Shown here: piece after piece, positions 46,524 to 55,713 of the stretch
Numbering within the stretch: position 1 is the stretch's first letter
Layout of the letters: every line of letters starts with the position of its first letter
NCBI RefSeq assembly: GCF_020552705.1
Contig: NZ_JAJBZG010000001.1
Location: forward strand, 62,001-126,000
Direction of reading: 5' to 3'
Length of the DNA: 64,000 bases
From: Christiangramia sediminis
GTDB lineage: Bacteria > Bacteroidota > Bacteroidia > Flavobacteriales > Flavobacteriaceae
Notes under the pieces: model-generated
The model's input: the letters and a program-made list of their open reading frames with translations, nothing else
Database searches by the model: none
What the model was told of the DNA's origin: nothing
Translations under genes and position numbers: made by a program

Positions 46524-47705
46524 TTAAGTATTACTCAATTCCAGTTTCGCAGTTTGCTGTCGTCTTATCATTATAACTCCCAAACCAATAAAAATTCCAA
46601 TTCCAGCCATCGCAGCTCCTATGTATTGTGCGGAAACAATGCCATAACCATAAGCTATTGGTAAACCAGCCAGGTAAGCCCCGCTGGCATTTCCCATATT
46701 AAATGCACTCTGATTTAGAGAGGAACCTAGCATTTCAGAACCTTTTGCTGAATTGATCACAGCCATTTGTATAGGAGTGGCGATACAAAAGGCAATTAAA
46801 GGGAGTATAAATGTCATTACAAGCACACCAATCTGGTCATAGGCCAGGAAGGTATTGGAAAGTAGCGCAATTACCATTAAGACTAAGGCGATAATGACTG
46901 CATTTATTGGCTTGAACATTTCTGCGAGTTTTGCACCCAGAAAATTACCTGCCACCATCCCTAATCCCGCAAGGATCATAGCATAACTTACAATATTGTC
47001 ATCATGACCGGCCACATCTGTAATTAATGGAGCTATATAGCTGTACCAGGCAAAAAAACCACCAGTTCCTATGGTTGTTAAAAGAATGATCATCCATAAT
47101 TCAGGTTTCTTAAGAACTTTTATATCTTTTTTGAAACCGTTTGATTCATTTTTAGGCAATTCAGGCATCCAGAATTTTACACTAAGAACCGCAAATATCC
47201 CTACAACACCAACAGCAAGAAAGGCTACTCCCCATTCAAAATTCTGTCCCAACCAGGTTCCTAAAGGAACTCCTATAACATTTGCCACGGTAAGTCCGGT
47301 GAACATGATAGCTATTGCCTGTGCATCCTTGCCAGGTTTGGCAAGTTTTCCAGCCACTACTGCACCAATCCCGAAGAATGCACCATGTGGCAGTCCCGAT
47401 AAAAATCTGGAGATCAATAAAAGCATATATGAATTTGAAAAAGCAGAGAGGGTATTGAAAATGGTAAACCAGACCATTAGTCCCAGAAGAACCTTATGCG
47501 GTGGCCATTTATTTCCAAAAACGGTAAGTAAGGGTGCACCCACTACCACGCCCAGGGCATAGGCAGATATAAAATGGCCGGCCTCAGGAATAGTAATGCT
47601 GAGAGCTTCAGCAACTTCAGGTAGTATTCCCATGATCACAAACTCCGTCATTCCAATTCCAAAACCACCTATCGCTAATGCTAATAAAGCCTTTTTCATA
47701 AGCAA
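46524..47705 (-). CDS. MFS transporter, AraJ / sugar-efflux type
   Basis: Inner-membrane drug:proton or sugar:proton antiporter of the major facilitator superfamily, DHA1 (AraJ-like) branch. The 393 residues give 12 spans. Span 1 carries GGFGIGMTEFVIMGILPEVA, the family mark, and the loop after span 4 has SGLPHGAFFGIGAVVAGKLA. VNVIGVPLG in span 5 is motif C-like, as in efflux members. A start at the third codon (MKKALLAL) is equally possible. Substrate unknown. Monocistronic, leftward, divergent from sucC. Confidence 0.9.
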   Translation of the reverse strand: MLMKKALLALAIGGFGIGMTEFVIMGILPEVAEALSITIPEAGHFISAYALGVVVGAPLLTVFGNKWPPHKVLLGLMVWFTIFNTLSAFSNSYMLLLISRFLSGLPHGAFFGIGAVVAGKLAKPGKDAQAIAIMFTGLTVANVIGVPLGTWLGQNFEWGVAFLAVGVVGIFAVLSVKFWMPELPKNESNGFKKDIKVLKKPELWMIILLTTIGTGGFFAWYSYIAPLITDVAGHDDNIVSYAMILAGLGMVAGNFLGAKLAEMFKPINAVIIALVLMVIALLSNTFLAYDQIGVLVMTFILPLIAFCIATPIQMAVINSAKGSEMLGSSLNQSAFNMGNASGAYLAGLPIAYGYGIVSAQYIGAAMAGIGIFIGLGVIMIRRQQTAKLELSNT

Positions 47706-47859
47706 CTATTAAACGAGCAATTTACAGGAGAATGAAGTTTAATGCCAGAGATATCCATTTTTTCTACGATAACCTTTTCGTTATGAGGCTTCATTTTGCC
47801 AAAGCATTGAGATTATTGGATTTCCCTGATTAGAGAAGCGTTAAGAAGCTCAAAAAAGA

Positions 47860-47890
47860 TTGGTACAATAGTATGTATTTGTTACTTTTG
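47860..47890 (+). promoter_or_regulatory. Predicted sucC promoter
   Basis: TTG (47860-47862), 20 bases, TACTTTTG (47883-47890): an exact Bacteroidetes consensus. The start of transcription would fall near 47897, giving a leader of about 27 bases. Confidence 0.65.
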
Positions 47891-47923
47891 CCTTCCATAA
47901 TAAAACAGAAGAAATAGCTGATT

Positions 47924-49117
47924 ATGAATATACACGAATATCAAGGAAAAGAGATTTTAAACAGTTTCGGAGTTCGCATTCAACGTGGGACTGTGGCAAG
48001 AAATGCCAAAGAAGCAGTTGAGGCTGCCAAAGAACTAACTGAACAGACCGGAACTGGCTGGCATGTGATCAAAGCGCAGGTACATGCAGGAGGCCGTGGA
48101 AAAGGTGGTGGGGTAAAACTTGCTAAAAACCTAAAGGAAGTTGAAGAGATTGCAGGAGAGATCATTGGGATGAATCTTGTTACTCCTCAAACTTCTGCTG
48201 AAGGTAAAAAGGTTCACCAGGTTCTCGTAGCTGAAGATGTTTATTATCCTGGAGATAATGAGCCGGAAGAGTACTACATGTCTGTATTGCTTAACCGTGC
48301 TACCGGTCGTAACATGATCATGTATTCTACTGAAGGTGGGATGGATATAGAAACTGTTGCTGAAGAAACTCCAGACCTTATATTCACAGAAGAAATAGAT
48401 CCTTCTACAGGACTTCTAGGTTTTCAGGCACGTCGTATCGCATTTAACCTTGGATTAAGCGGGAAGGCATTTAAAGAAATGACGAAATTCGTAATGTCTT
48501 TATATGAGGCTTTCGAAAAATCTGATTCTTCATTATTCGAAATTAACCCGGTGCTAAAAACAAGTGATGATTTGATCATGGCTGTTGATGCTAAGGTAAC
48601 TTTAGATGATAATGCACTTTTCCGTCATAAAGACTATGCTGAAATGCGTGATGTTCGTGAAGAAAATCCAACTGAAGTTGAAGCTAGAGAAGTTGGACTT
48701 AACTACGTAGATCTTGATGGAAACGTTGGATGTATGGTAAATGGTGCCGGACTTGCCATGGCAACGATGGACCTTATCAAGCAAGCTGGTGGTGAACCTG
48801 CAAACTTCCTTGACGTAGGAGGTACTGCAGACGCTAAAAGAGTAGAAGAGGCATTCAGACTTATCCTTAAAGATGATAAAGTGGAAGCTATACTTGTAAA
48901 TATTTTTGGAGGAATCGTTCGATGTGACCGTGTAGCTCAGGGTATTGTTGATGCATCCAAAAATATGGGAGATGCGATGAATGTGCCAATTATTGTGCGA
49001 TTACAGGGAACAAATGCCGATATCGCAAAAGAACTTATAGATAACAGTGGACTTAAAGTGTACAGTGCAGTACAGTTCCAGGAAGCTGCCGATAAAGTAC
49101 AGGAAGTTCTTTCCTAG
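47924..49117 (+). CDS. sucC: Succinyl-CoA synthetase (ADP-forming) beta subunit
   Basis: TCA-cycle enzyme that forms ATP or GTP from succinyl-CoA, working with SucD. The 397 residues have the ATP-grasp fold: NIHEYQGKEILNSFGV at the start, KAQVHAGGRGKGGGVKLAKN binding nucleotide, SLFEINPVLKTSDD with a metal ligand Asn, and VNGAGLAMATMDLIK and NIFGGIVRCD at the CoA-ligase end. The length is normal. SucD is not adjacent, a common split in Flavobacteriia. A consensus promoter and a strong terminator flank it, so it is its own transcription unit. Confidence 0.97.
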   Translation: MNIHEYQGKEILNSFGVRIQRGTVARNAKEAVEAAKELTEQTGTGWHVIKAQVHAGGRGKGGGVKLAKNLKEVEEIAGEIIGMNLVTPQTSAEGKKVHQVLVAEDVYYPGDNEPEEYYMSVLLNRATGRNMIMYSTEGGMDIETVAEETPDLIFTEEIDPSTGLLGFQARRIAFNLGLSGKAFKEMTKFVMSLYEAFEKSDSSLFEINPVLKTSDDLIMAVDAKVTLDDNALFRHKDYAEMRDVREENPTEVEAREVGLNYVDLDGNVGCMVNGAGLAMATMDLIKQAGGEPANFLDVGGTADAKRVEEAFRLILKDDKVEAILVNIFGGIVRCDRVAQGIVDASKNMGDAMNVPIIVRLQGTNADIAKELIDNSGLKVYSAVQFQEAADKVQEVLS

Positions 49118-49139
49118 TATATAAATTACATATAAAAAG

Positions 49140-49168
49140 AACCCCACGCGCTTGCGTGGGGTTTTTTT
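49140..49168 (+). terminator. sucC terminator
   Basis: A stem AACCCCACGC / GCGTGGGGTT with a short loop and seven T residues, 22 bases after the stop. Confidence 0.9.
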
Positions 49169-49294
49169 ATGCAATTATTTTAAATACTATCCATCTTTAG
49201 TACAGTGTTCATTCTCAAAATGTTAAACCGTATTTTTTAGTGTAACGATTCTCTTTTTCTATCGTCTTTTAAATAGAACAACTAAAGAATAATT

Positions 49295-49519
49295 ATGAAA
49301 AGGATCCATTATTTTCTCTTCGCTGTCATATTTTTTGCCATTGCAGGTAAGGCTAATTTAAATTTAGATAGAGATATGGGATATGCCGCTCTTTCAACAG
49401 ATACTAAAACCGAAAATGTTGATCAATTTTTTAAGTATAAGGTAAACCATTTACAGTTTGATGAACCACAAAAAATTAGGAGTTGTTCGATCAAATCTGC
49501 TATCTGTTCTCATGCCTGA
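49295..49519 (+). CDS. Small secreted protein, unknown
   Basis: A 74-residue product I do not recognise. MKRIHYFLFAVIFFAIAGKA is a plausible signal peptide, leaving a mature chain of about 54 residues. The end SCSIKSAICSHA has two cysteines that could form a disulfide. The frame has ordinary codon use for the window, and the start is followed by a typical basic-then-hydrophobic run. Nothing near it suggests a function. It could be a lineage-specific small exported protein. Confidence 0.5.
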   Translation: MKRIHYFLFAVIFFAIAGKANLNLDRDMGYAALSTDTKTENVDQFFKYKVNHLQFDEPQKIRSCSIKSAICSHA

Positions 49520-49689
49520 GAATAATGGTCCAGTGCCTTAGAAATTGAAGGAACTCAGTTAATAAAAAGAAGATTTTTAATTTACAAAAAGATTAAAAAT
49601 ATTTGATTATCAGTGAATTATATATAAATATTTTTGTTAAATTCCTATTTAGTATTTATCTTTAAGTGTGTTTTTCTGAAAAATATGAA

Positions 49690-49796
49690 AAGCCGTCTTT
49701 CTCTAAAGCATTTACGTTGAAATACTGTTGAATTTGAATTAGCCAACATGAAAAATTTTGCAAATCGCGTATGCAAAAACTATAGAAAGACGGCTT
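49690..49796. other. Long-range inverted repeat enclosing a tiny ORF
   Basis: Perfect 13-base arms, AAGCCGTCTTTCT (49690-49702) and AGAAAGACGGCTT (49784-49796), 81 bases apart. They lie between two convergent genes, so the structure could act as a terminator for both. The loop is unusually large. A plus-strand 18-codon frame (MKNFANRVCKNYRKTASL) starts at 49748, and an 11-codon frame starts at 49685. Confidence 0.5.
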
Positions 49797-49806
49797 CTTT
49801 ATGAAA

Positions 49807-50628
49807 TTAAGATTTATCCTTTTCAGGATACCATTCCATTAATTCAACCTGAATATCTTTATCTCCTTCATTTACCAGCGTCTTAAATTTTTCCACGTCT
49901 GAAAATCCATCTTTTCCTCGATAGTGATATGGGATAACCTTCTTAGGTTTAAAAGCTAGAACCCCTTCCGCAGCCTGATCTACAGGCATGGTATAAGGTA
50001 AATTCATTGAAACCAGGGCTATATCAATATTTTTTAGATCACGCATCTCGGGAATATCTTCGGTATCTCCGGAAATATAAAGTCTCTCGCCATTTTTTTC
50101 CAGTACATATCCGTTACCGCGTCCCTTAACATGCATTGCATCCTTAGTCTGCGGAAGATTATACATGGGTATAGCCCTAACCGTGAAACCCATAAATTCT
50201 TTTGAATCTCCATTGTTTATTACAACAAGGTTTTCTTGCATCTCTTCCGGTAATTTTTTCTGTACTGCATCTGGCACCAGAATTTTTGTTTCTCCCAGGT
50301 TAAGAGCCTGAAGCGTCTCCGCATCCATGTGATCTCCATGTATATCGGTGATAAGAATAAAATCTGGTTTTTGCATTCCTTCAAATGCCTGTGCTCCACC
50401 CACAGGATCGGTATAAAATACCTTGTCTCCCCATTTAAATACTGCCGTGGCATGTGAAATTGGGGTTATCTCAATTTCGGTGGAATCAGATTCCATTTCG
50501 TTGGGAGTAGTGTTTTCAGCTATTTCAGTTTTAGCTTCATTTTCAGAGTCTTCAGAATTTTTGTCATTTTTACAGCCTATTAGCAGAATACTAAAAGCAA
50601 TAAGGGTAGTTATTTTTCTCATAATCAA
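49807..50628 (-). CDS. MBL-fold metallohydrolase lipoprotein (UlaG-like)
   Basis: Exported metal-dependent hydrolase of the UlaG-like beta-lactamase-fold group. The start MRKITTLIAFSILLIGCKND is a lipoprotein signal (two codons after the first Met). An acidic linker (DSENEAKTEIAENTTPNEME) leads to the metallohydrolase: HATAVFKWGDKVFYTDPVGG, then the metal motif DIHGDHMDAETL, and later YISGDTEDIPEM and VIPYHYRGKDGF. All metal positions seem present. The substrate is unknown. It ends at the large inverted repeat 49690-49796. Monocistronic. Confidence 0.88.
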   Translation of the reverse strand: MIMRKITTLIAFSILLIGCKNDKNSEDSENEAKTEIAENTTPNEMESDSTEIEITPISHATAVFKWGDKVFYTDPVGGAQAFEGMQKPDFILITDIHGDHMDAETLQALNLGETKILVPDAVQKKLPEEMQENLVVINNGDSKEFMGFTVRAIPMYNLPQTKDAMHVKGRGNGYVLEKNGERLYISGDTEDIPEMRDLKNIDIALVSMNLPYTMPVDQAAEGVLAFKPKKVIPYHYRGKDGFSDVEKFKTLVNEGDKDIQVELMEWYPEKDKS

Positions 50629-50684
50629 AATTTTATATAAATGTAAAGAAGGCTCTATGGAGTAAGCTTTACATTAATAAATAT

Positions 50685-51146
50685 TTATGAAAGGTTTAGA
50701 CTCATTTTAATATCACCTCGCGTATAGGGATTATTTTTTTCGATGGGAATTTCTTCAAAGCCATATTTTTTATAAAGATGTATGGCATTTTCCAGTTTTC
50801 TGTTACTATAGATTATAAGTTCCTTCCATTCATTCTTTCTGGCAAAATCTATAGTATATTTCATTAACTGCTGACCTATTTTTTTTCCGCGGTGTTCCGG
50901 TTTTACGGCCATTTTTGTAAGTTCAAAAATATTATCCTCCATTTTCATAAGAGCTACACAACCTATGATAGAGTCATCCTCTTCCTTTACAAAAAGTATA
51001 TTCCCGCCGGGATCGATGATATATTTTTTAGGATTACCCAGAACATCTTCGTCATGTGGCTCTACCCAGAAGAATTCTTTTAGCCAGTGAAGGTTCATAT
51101 TCTTAAATTCTTCGGAATATTCAGGTTGCCAGGAGACTATTTCCAT
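50685..51146 (-). CDS. GNAT-family N-acetyltransferase
   Basis: Acetyl-CoA dependent acetyltransferase of 153 residues. Motif A, the acetyl-CoA binding loop, reads LTKMAVKPEHRGKKIGQQLM (R-G-x-x-x-G-x-x-L pattern). It is followed by ELIIYSNRKLENAIHLYKKYGFEEI (motif B with the typical N-x-A-x-x-x-Y-x-K-x-G-F end). The acceptor substrate cannot be told. Short gap to the divergent trehalase gene. Confidence 0.9.
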   Translation of the reverse strand: MEIVSWQPEYSEEFKNMNLHWLKEFFWVEPHDEDVLGNPKKYIIDPGGNILFVKEEDDSIIGCVALMKMEDNIFELTKMAVKPEHRGKKIGQQLMKYTIDFARKNEWKELIIYSNRKLENAIHLYKKYGFEEIPIEKNNPYTRGDIKMSLNLS

Positions 51147-51251
51147 TTCAATTTTTTTTAGAATTCAAAAATATTAAATACAATGGATAATTGCCCTAAC
51201 AAAAATGAATCTCTGAAATCTCTTATATTTATAGGGAATTAAACTGAAACT

Positions 51252-52877
51252 ATGAAGAACCGACTTTTCCCGTATTTTAATTATCTATTGATAATTTCCC
51301 TTTTTATTTCCTGCAAAATTGGACCGGATCCCGAACAGGAACTTGATAAAATTGAAAATGAAATTGAAATTCTTCCTCCCGCAGAATTATATGGTGAACT
51401 TTTCTATGATGTGCAGACCAGGGAGATCTTTCCCGATAGTAAAACTTTTGTGGATGTAAAGCCCGAATATAATGTTGGTCTTATAAGACAACGATACAAT
51501 ATGCTGGAAGATACGACCACAAAAGGGATCAAAGAATTTGTGGAACAGCATTTCCAATTACCGGGGAATGATTTTGAATTTGAAACAGATTCATCTTCTA
51601 TAAACGCTCATATTGGCAAATTATGGGATGACTTAAAAAGACCTTCCGATGAAAGAAAATCTGGTACTCTTATTCCTTTACCCGAGCCGTATATTGTTCC
51701 GGGTGGCCGGTTCAGGGAGATCTATTACTGGGATAGCTATTTTACCATGCTGGGGCTGCAGGAAGATGGAGAAATTGAGACGATTCAGAATATGGTAGAT
51801 AATTTTGCGTATTTGATTAATGAATATGGTTTTATTCCTAATGGCAACAGAACTTATTACCTGGGGAGATCACAGCCACCATTCTTTGCTATGATGCTGA
51901 AAGTTCTTGCCGAGGAAAAAGGAGAAAGAGTTTTAGCCAAATATCTGCCGGAACTTGAAAAAGAATATAATTTCTGGATGGATGGAAGTTCCAGTCTTGA
52001 GAATAGAAAGGCCTATAGAAGAGTGGTTAAGTTGAAAGATGGTGAAATTTTAAACCGGTACTGGGACGATAATACTACTCCCAGACCTGAGAGTTACCGG
52101 GAAGATGTGAAAACTACTGAAGAAGCCATCGCGCAAAACCCTGATCTTACCAAAGAAGAGGTTTACAGAAACCTGAGAGCCGGAGCGGAATCTGGTTGGG
52201 ATTTTTCCAGCAGATGGCTTAACAGAAATGAAAATGGAAAGTTTGATCTTTCTACGATACACACCACAGATATTGTTCCGGTAGACCTTAATTCTTTAAT
52301 GTATAATTTAGAAAGTACAATTTCTGAAGCAGCACAGATTGCGGGGGATAAGGAAAAAGCGAAAGAGTTCACTCAAAAGGCGGAAGATCGTAAGTTGGCG
52401 ATTTTAAAATATCACTGGAGTGAGGAAGTTGGTTTTTTTATGGATTATAATTTTAGGAAAGCAACCCTAACTGAGCAGTTTTCACTGGCGGGCGTGTATC
52501 CTTTATTCTTTGAAATTGCAAGAAAGGAACAGGCTGAAAAAATTGCGGATAAGTTAGAAAAAGACTTTTTAAAACCCGGAGGAGTGGTGACCACTCCTTA
52601 TAACACCGGCCAGCAATGGGATGCCCCAAACGGATGGGCTCCTTTACAGTGGCTTTCTATCCAGGGACTTAGAAATTATGATCAAAATGATCTGGCCGGA
52701 GAAATCAAATCCAGATGGTTAAAATTAAACAAGGATGTTTATGGGCGAACCTACAAAATGCTCGAAAAATATAATGTAGAAGATCTTTCCAAAGAAAGCG
52801 GAGGAGGAGAATACCCCACTCAGGATGGTTTTGGATGGACAAATGGAGTGTATCAAAAATTATCTTCAGAAAATTAA
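51252..52877 (+). CDS. treA: Periplasmic alpha,alpha-trehalase (GH37), lipoprotein
   Basis: Splits trehalose to two glucose molecules by inversion. The 541 residues begin with a lipoprotein signal ending LFISC (Cys21), so the enzyme is anchored outside the cytoplasm. Both GH37 signatures are complete: PGGRFREIYYWDSYFTMLGL (151-170) and QWDAPNGWAPLQWLSIQGL. The catalytic acid Asp317 lies in ESGWDFSSRW and the base Glu520 in GGGEYPTQDGFGWTNG. It is followed after 3 bases by a DUF1622 membrane protein gene, so the two are co-transcribed. It allows growth on external trehalose. Confidence 0.96.
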   Translation: MKNRLFPYFNYLLIISLFISCKIGPDPEQELDKIENEIEILPPAELYGELFYDVQTREIFPDSKTFVDVKPEYNVGLIRQRYNMLEDTTTKGIKEFVEQHFQLPGNDFEFETDSSSINAHIGKLWDDLKRPSDERKSGTLIPLPEPYIVPGGRFREIYYWDSYFTMLGLQEDGEIETIQNMVDNFAYLINEYGFIPNGNRTYYLGRSQPPFFAMMLKVLAEEKGERVLAKYLPELEKEYNFWMDGSSSLENRKAYRRVVKLKDGEILNRYWDDNTTPRPESYREDVKTTEEAIAQNPDLTKEEVYRNLRAGAESGWDFSSRWLNRNENGKFDLSTIHTTDIVPVDLNSLMYNLESTISEAAQIAGDKEKAKEFTQKAEDRKLAILKYHWSEEVGFFMDYNFRKATLTEQFSLAGVYPLFFEIARKEQAEKIADKLEKDFLKPGGVVTTPYNTGQQWDAPNGWAPLQWLSIQGLRNYDQNDLAGEIKSRWLKLNKDVYGRTYKMLEKYNVEDLSKESGGGEYPTQDGFGWTNGVYQKLSSEN

Positions 52878-52880
52878 ACT

Positions 52881-53249
52881 ATGGAGAATATAAAATTTTA
52901 TATTGAAGTGATAGCCAGGATCATTGAAGTTGGGGGTGTTTTAACAATTTTAATCGGAACGATATTGTCGCTTTGGAAGTTTATTTTTTCAATGCAGAAT
53001 GGCGAAAAACGTTCCTATAAAATCCTGCGTCAGGAATTGGGAAAAGGAATCCTTTTAGGTTTGGAGATCCTGGTGGCGGCAGATATTATTGCTACCGTGG
53101 TCACTGAACCTACCATGAATAAGGTACTCACTTTGGGAGTTATCGTTCTAATCAGGACCTTTTTAAGTTTGTCCATTGAACTGGAGATTGAAGGAAGGTT
53201 TCCCTGGCAGCGTACTCCTTCAGAGAAAAGACTTGATCAGGATGCCTGA
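52881..53249 (+). CDS. DUF1622 membrane protein
   Basis: A 122-residue protein with three hydrophobic spans (VGGVLTILIGTILSLWKFIF, GILLGLEILVAADIIATVV and KVLTLGVIVLIRTFLSLSIELEI) and the family motif RTFLSLSIELEIEGRFPW at the end. DUF1622 has no known function. It begins 3 bases after treA, and its stop touches the end of the convergent hutG. Co-expression with trehalase is likely, but a shared role is not evident. Confidence 0.88.
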   Translation: MENIKFYIEVIARIIEVGGVLTILIGTILSLWKFIFSMQNGEKRSYKILRQELGKGILLGLEILVAADIIATVVTEPTMNKVLTLGVIVLIRTFLSLSIELEIEGRFPWQRTPSEKRLDQDA

Positions 53250-54245
53250 TTAATCACGAATAAAATCTGAAATAAAATATGAGAGGGCTTTTCCCACCTG
53301 GTCAGCATTCTTTTCAGTTGGAGCCGCTTCGCATATATGAAAATAGCAGCAGTTCTCACTTTTAGACGCAGTATCTATAAAATTCCTAATGTCGTTAACT
53401 GAAAAGCCGGCCGGTGACTTTGCACTGCTGGGAAAATTGGAAATGGCATCACAGTCCATTTCCAAACCATAATGCGATTTATTTATTTTTTCCAGGCATT
53501 GCTGAAATCTTCTTTGCATCTCGTCTGGGTATCGCATTAGATCTTCAGATAAATAATATTCCATATAATCTGATGCATCCATTTCCTGCAAAATATATTC
53601 CGGGGTATAGTTTTTATGTAATCCGAAGACAGCATACTTGCGCAGATACTGGCCTTCTATCGCATAGCTGAAACCATTCCCGCTATGTCTATGCTCCAAT
53701 TGCCTTAGATCTGTATGCGCATCGATATTTACTACATTAATAGGATCATTTAAAGCTTTAGCAGAACCTTTTATATTCCCGTAGGCGTTGTTATGGCCTC
53801 CACCGATGATGATCGGTATTTTATGCTGAGAAACAATTTTTTCAATAATATCTGCCAGTAATAGATCAATCTGTTTTACCAGGTCCCCAAGTTTGGGATA
53901 ATAATTAGGATCTGCCTTATCTATATTAGCAGCTTTTTCCATCAGTTTGTCGCAGTCCAGTTCCCCCAGCAGAATTATATTTTCAGGATTATTGAACCTA
54001 TTCACCTGAATATTGACAAGTGATTTTAAGGCTGCGTTCCATGCATTTGAGGTTCCGGTTTTTCCATAATTGGCTCTTACCCCAATATCTTCCCGAATTC
54101 CCAGTAATACGTATTTGGCAGCATTCTTTTCAAGTTCATCAATATTACTTACAAAATGTAAGTTCTCGCCAAACTTTACTTCTCCATTTCTTTTGGAGAT
54201 AAGCTTTTCAATATTGGCCGGGCGGTAAATTTTTAATCCATTCAT
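53250..54245 (-). CDS. hutG: Formimidoylglutamase
   Basis: Last step of histidine breakdown: hydrolysis of N-formimidoyl-glutamate to glutamate and formamide. Arginase-fold enzyme of 331 residues with both Mn sites visible: His151 in IIIGGGHNNAYG, Asp175, His177 and Asp179 in NIDAHTDLR, and the DxD pair in GLEMDCDAIS. The specific assignment against other arginase-family members rests on being one base downstream of hutI. The end of the gene touches the convergent DUF1622 gene. Confidence 0.92.
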   Translation of the reverse strand: MNGLKIYRPANIEKLISKRNGEVKFGENLHFVSNIDELEKNAAKYVLLGIREDIGVRANYGKTGTSNAWNAALKSLVNIQVNRFNNPENIILLGELDCDKLMEKAANIDKADPNYYPKLGDLVKQIDLLLADIIEKIVSQHKIPIIIGGGHNNAYGNIKGSAKALNDPINVVNIDAHTDLRQLEHRHSGNGFSYAIEGQYLRKYAVFGLHKNYTPEYILQEMDASDYMEYYLSEDLMRYPDEMQRRFQQCLEKINKSHYGLEMDCDAISNFPSSAKSPAGFSVNDIRNFIDTASKSENCCYFHICEAAPTEKNADQVGKALSYFISDFIRD

Positions 54246-54246
54246 A

Positions 54247-55482
54247 TTATACTATTTTCCCATTAATATAAACCGATTCAATAGAATTGGTTCCAAAAGC
54301 ATAGGGCAGGAAAGTGTAGGAGGGGATATCTTTGGTTACTATAAAATTAGCCATTTTTCCTTTAGTTATACTCCCGTGGGTATCGCTTAATTCCATAGCG
54401 TAAGCTCCGTTGATGGTTGCAGCATTTATAACTTCTTCCGGGGTCATCTTCATTTTTATGCAGGCTAGGGAAACCACCAGGTTCATATTTCCGCTGGGAG
54501 TACTCCCCGGGTTAAAATCGGTGGCCAGGGCTAGTGGTAGTTCCGCATCTAAAATCTTTCTGGCCGGAGTATAGGGAATACTAAGGAAAAGAGAACAGGA
54601 GGGAAGTGCTACGGGCATGGTATTAGAGCCTTTCAATACTTCTATGTCTTCATCATTCATTACTTCTAAATGATCTACACTTAGAGCGTCATGTTCAACG
54701 CCTGCTTTCACGCCACCAATAGCATTAAATTGATTTACGTGTATCTTTGGTTTTAACCCAAATTCTTTAGCAGCGCTTAATAATTTATTGGTGTCTTCTA
54801 CGCTGAAGTAACCTTTCTCGCAAAAGATATCGATATAGTCGGCCAGTTTTTCCTCAGCAACTTTTGGTAAGATATTCTTGATCACCAGATCCATATAGGC
54901 ATCCGGATCGTTTTTATATTCCTTCGGAATCGCATGTGCTCCTAAAAAAGTAGATTTTACGGGTAGATCATAATTTTCTCTTAGCTTTTTGATCACCCGA
55001 AGCATTTTTAGTTCGGCTTCTTCGGTAAGTCCGTAACCGGATTTGATTTCCACTGCTCCGGTACCAAGCTTCATCACTTCTTCCAGTCTCTTAGACGACT
55101 GCTTGTAGACTTCATCTTCCGGTGTTTCCTGAAGTGTTTTCGCACTGTTCAGAATTCCTCCTCCACGGTTAGCGATCTCTTCATAACTCAGTCCGTTAAT
55201 GCGATCAGCAAATTCGAGCTCGCGGTTACCAGCATATACAATATGTGTATGAGAATCACACCAGGTGGGCAGCACGATCTTTCCGGTGGCATCAATGGTT
55301 TTATCAGCATTCAATTCCGGTAAATTATCCATAGAACCAAAATCGGCAATCTTATCATCTTCAATTAAAAGCCAGGCATTTTTAATAGAGGGAAGTTCTT
55401 TCATTTCACTTCCGGAAACCTTGCGGATATTTTGTTCCCTAACCTGTAATAATTCCCTGATATTGGTTAGCAGTAATCTCAT
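54247..55482 (-). CDS. hutI: Imidazolonepropionase
   Basis: Opens the imidazolone ring in histidine degradation, giving N-formimidoyl-glutamate for HutG. Amidohydrolase fold with the metal motif CDSHTHIVYAGNRELEFADR. GAHAIPKEYKNDPDAYMDLV, HVNQFNAIGGV and VDHLEVMNDEDIEVL hold the other metal and substrate residues, and LALATDFNPGSTPSGNM is the family mark. I place the start at 55482 (MRLLLTNIRELL), not the longer 55509, because the -7 box at 55521-55528 would put the transcript start about 5 bases before the latter. hutH and hutU are not in the window. Confidence 0.94.
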   Translation of the reverse strand: MRLLLTNIRELLQVREQNIRKVSGSEMKELPSIKNAWLLIEDDKIADFGSMDNLPELNADKTIDATGKIVLPTWCDSHTHIVYAGNRELEFADRINGLSYEEIANRGGGILNSAKTLQETPEDEVYKQSSKRLEEVMKLGTGAVEIKSGYGLTEEAELKMLRVIKKLRENYDLPVKSTFLGAHAIPKEYKNDPDAYMDLVIKNILPKVAEEKLADYIDIFCEKGYFSVEDTNKLLSAAKEFGLKPKIHVNQFNAIGGVKAGVEHDALSVDHLEVMNDEDIEVLKGSNTMPVALPSCSLFLSIPYTPARKILDAELPLALATDFNPGSTPSGNMNLVVSLACIKMKMTPEEVINAATINGAYAMELSDTHGSITKGKMANFIVTKDIPSYTFLPYAFGTNSIESVYINGKIV

Positions 55483-55520
55483 ATATTTTTTGGATTGATC
55501 GTTCAACAAATGCTAAAAAA

Positions 55521-55528
55521 CAAAGATA
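55521..55528 (-). promoter_or_regulatory. hutIG -7 element
   Basis: TATCTTTG on the minus strand, an exact TAnnTTTG match, 39 bases before the chosen hutI start. No TTG at the right upstream distance was found. Confidence 0.4.
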
Positions 55529-55575
55529 TAAACTCCACTTAGAATAAAAGAGGTCTTGCAAATTCTTTAAATAAG

Positions 55576-55605
55576 AAAAGCCACTTTAATCGAAAAGTGG
55601 CTTTT
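55576..55605. terminator. Bidirectional terminator
   Basis: A stem AAAAGCCACTTT / AAAGTGGCTTTT with a short loop. In the direction of the leftward genes it ends the adh-PH transcript; it also has T-rich sequence on the other strand. Confidence 0.7.
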
Positions 55606-55643
55606 AAAATTTCATTACTAAGGGGTGCTAATACGATGAGATG

Positions 55644-55710
55644 CTGAAACCAGTTCAGCATGACGACAATTCATTATAGAACTACGTCACCATGAACTTG
55701 TTTCAGGATT
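55644..55710. repeat. Short REP-like palindrome pair
   Basis: GATGCTGAAACCAGTTCAGC (near 55641-55665) followed by GAACTTGTTTCAGGAT in inverted orientation (near 55694-55709). A related unit, GATCCTGGTACAAGTTCAGG, occurs near 59440-59468. These resemble the dispersed CTGAA-ACAAG-TTCAG repeats of flavobacterial intergenic DNA. Confidence 0.5.
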
Positions 55711-55713
55711 ATT

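Noticed and set aside
49690-49796. The 13-base inverted repeat as a simple terminator
   Set aside because: The loop of 81 bases is far longer than that of a working intrinsic terminator; kept as an unexplained structure instead.
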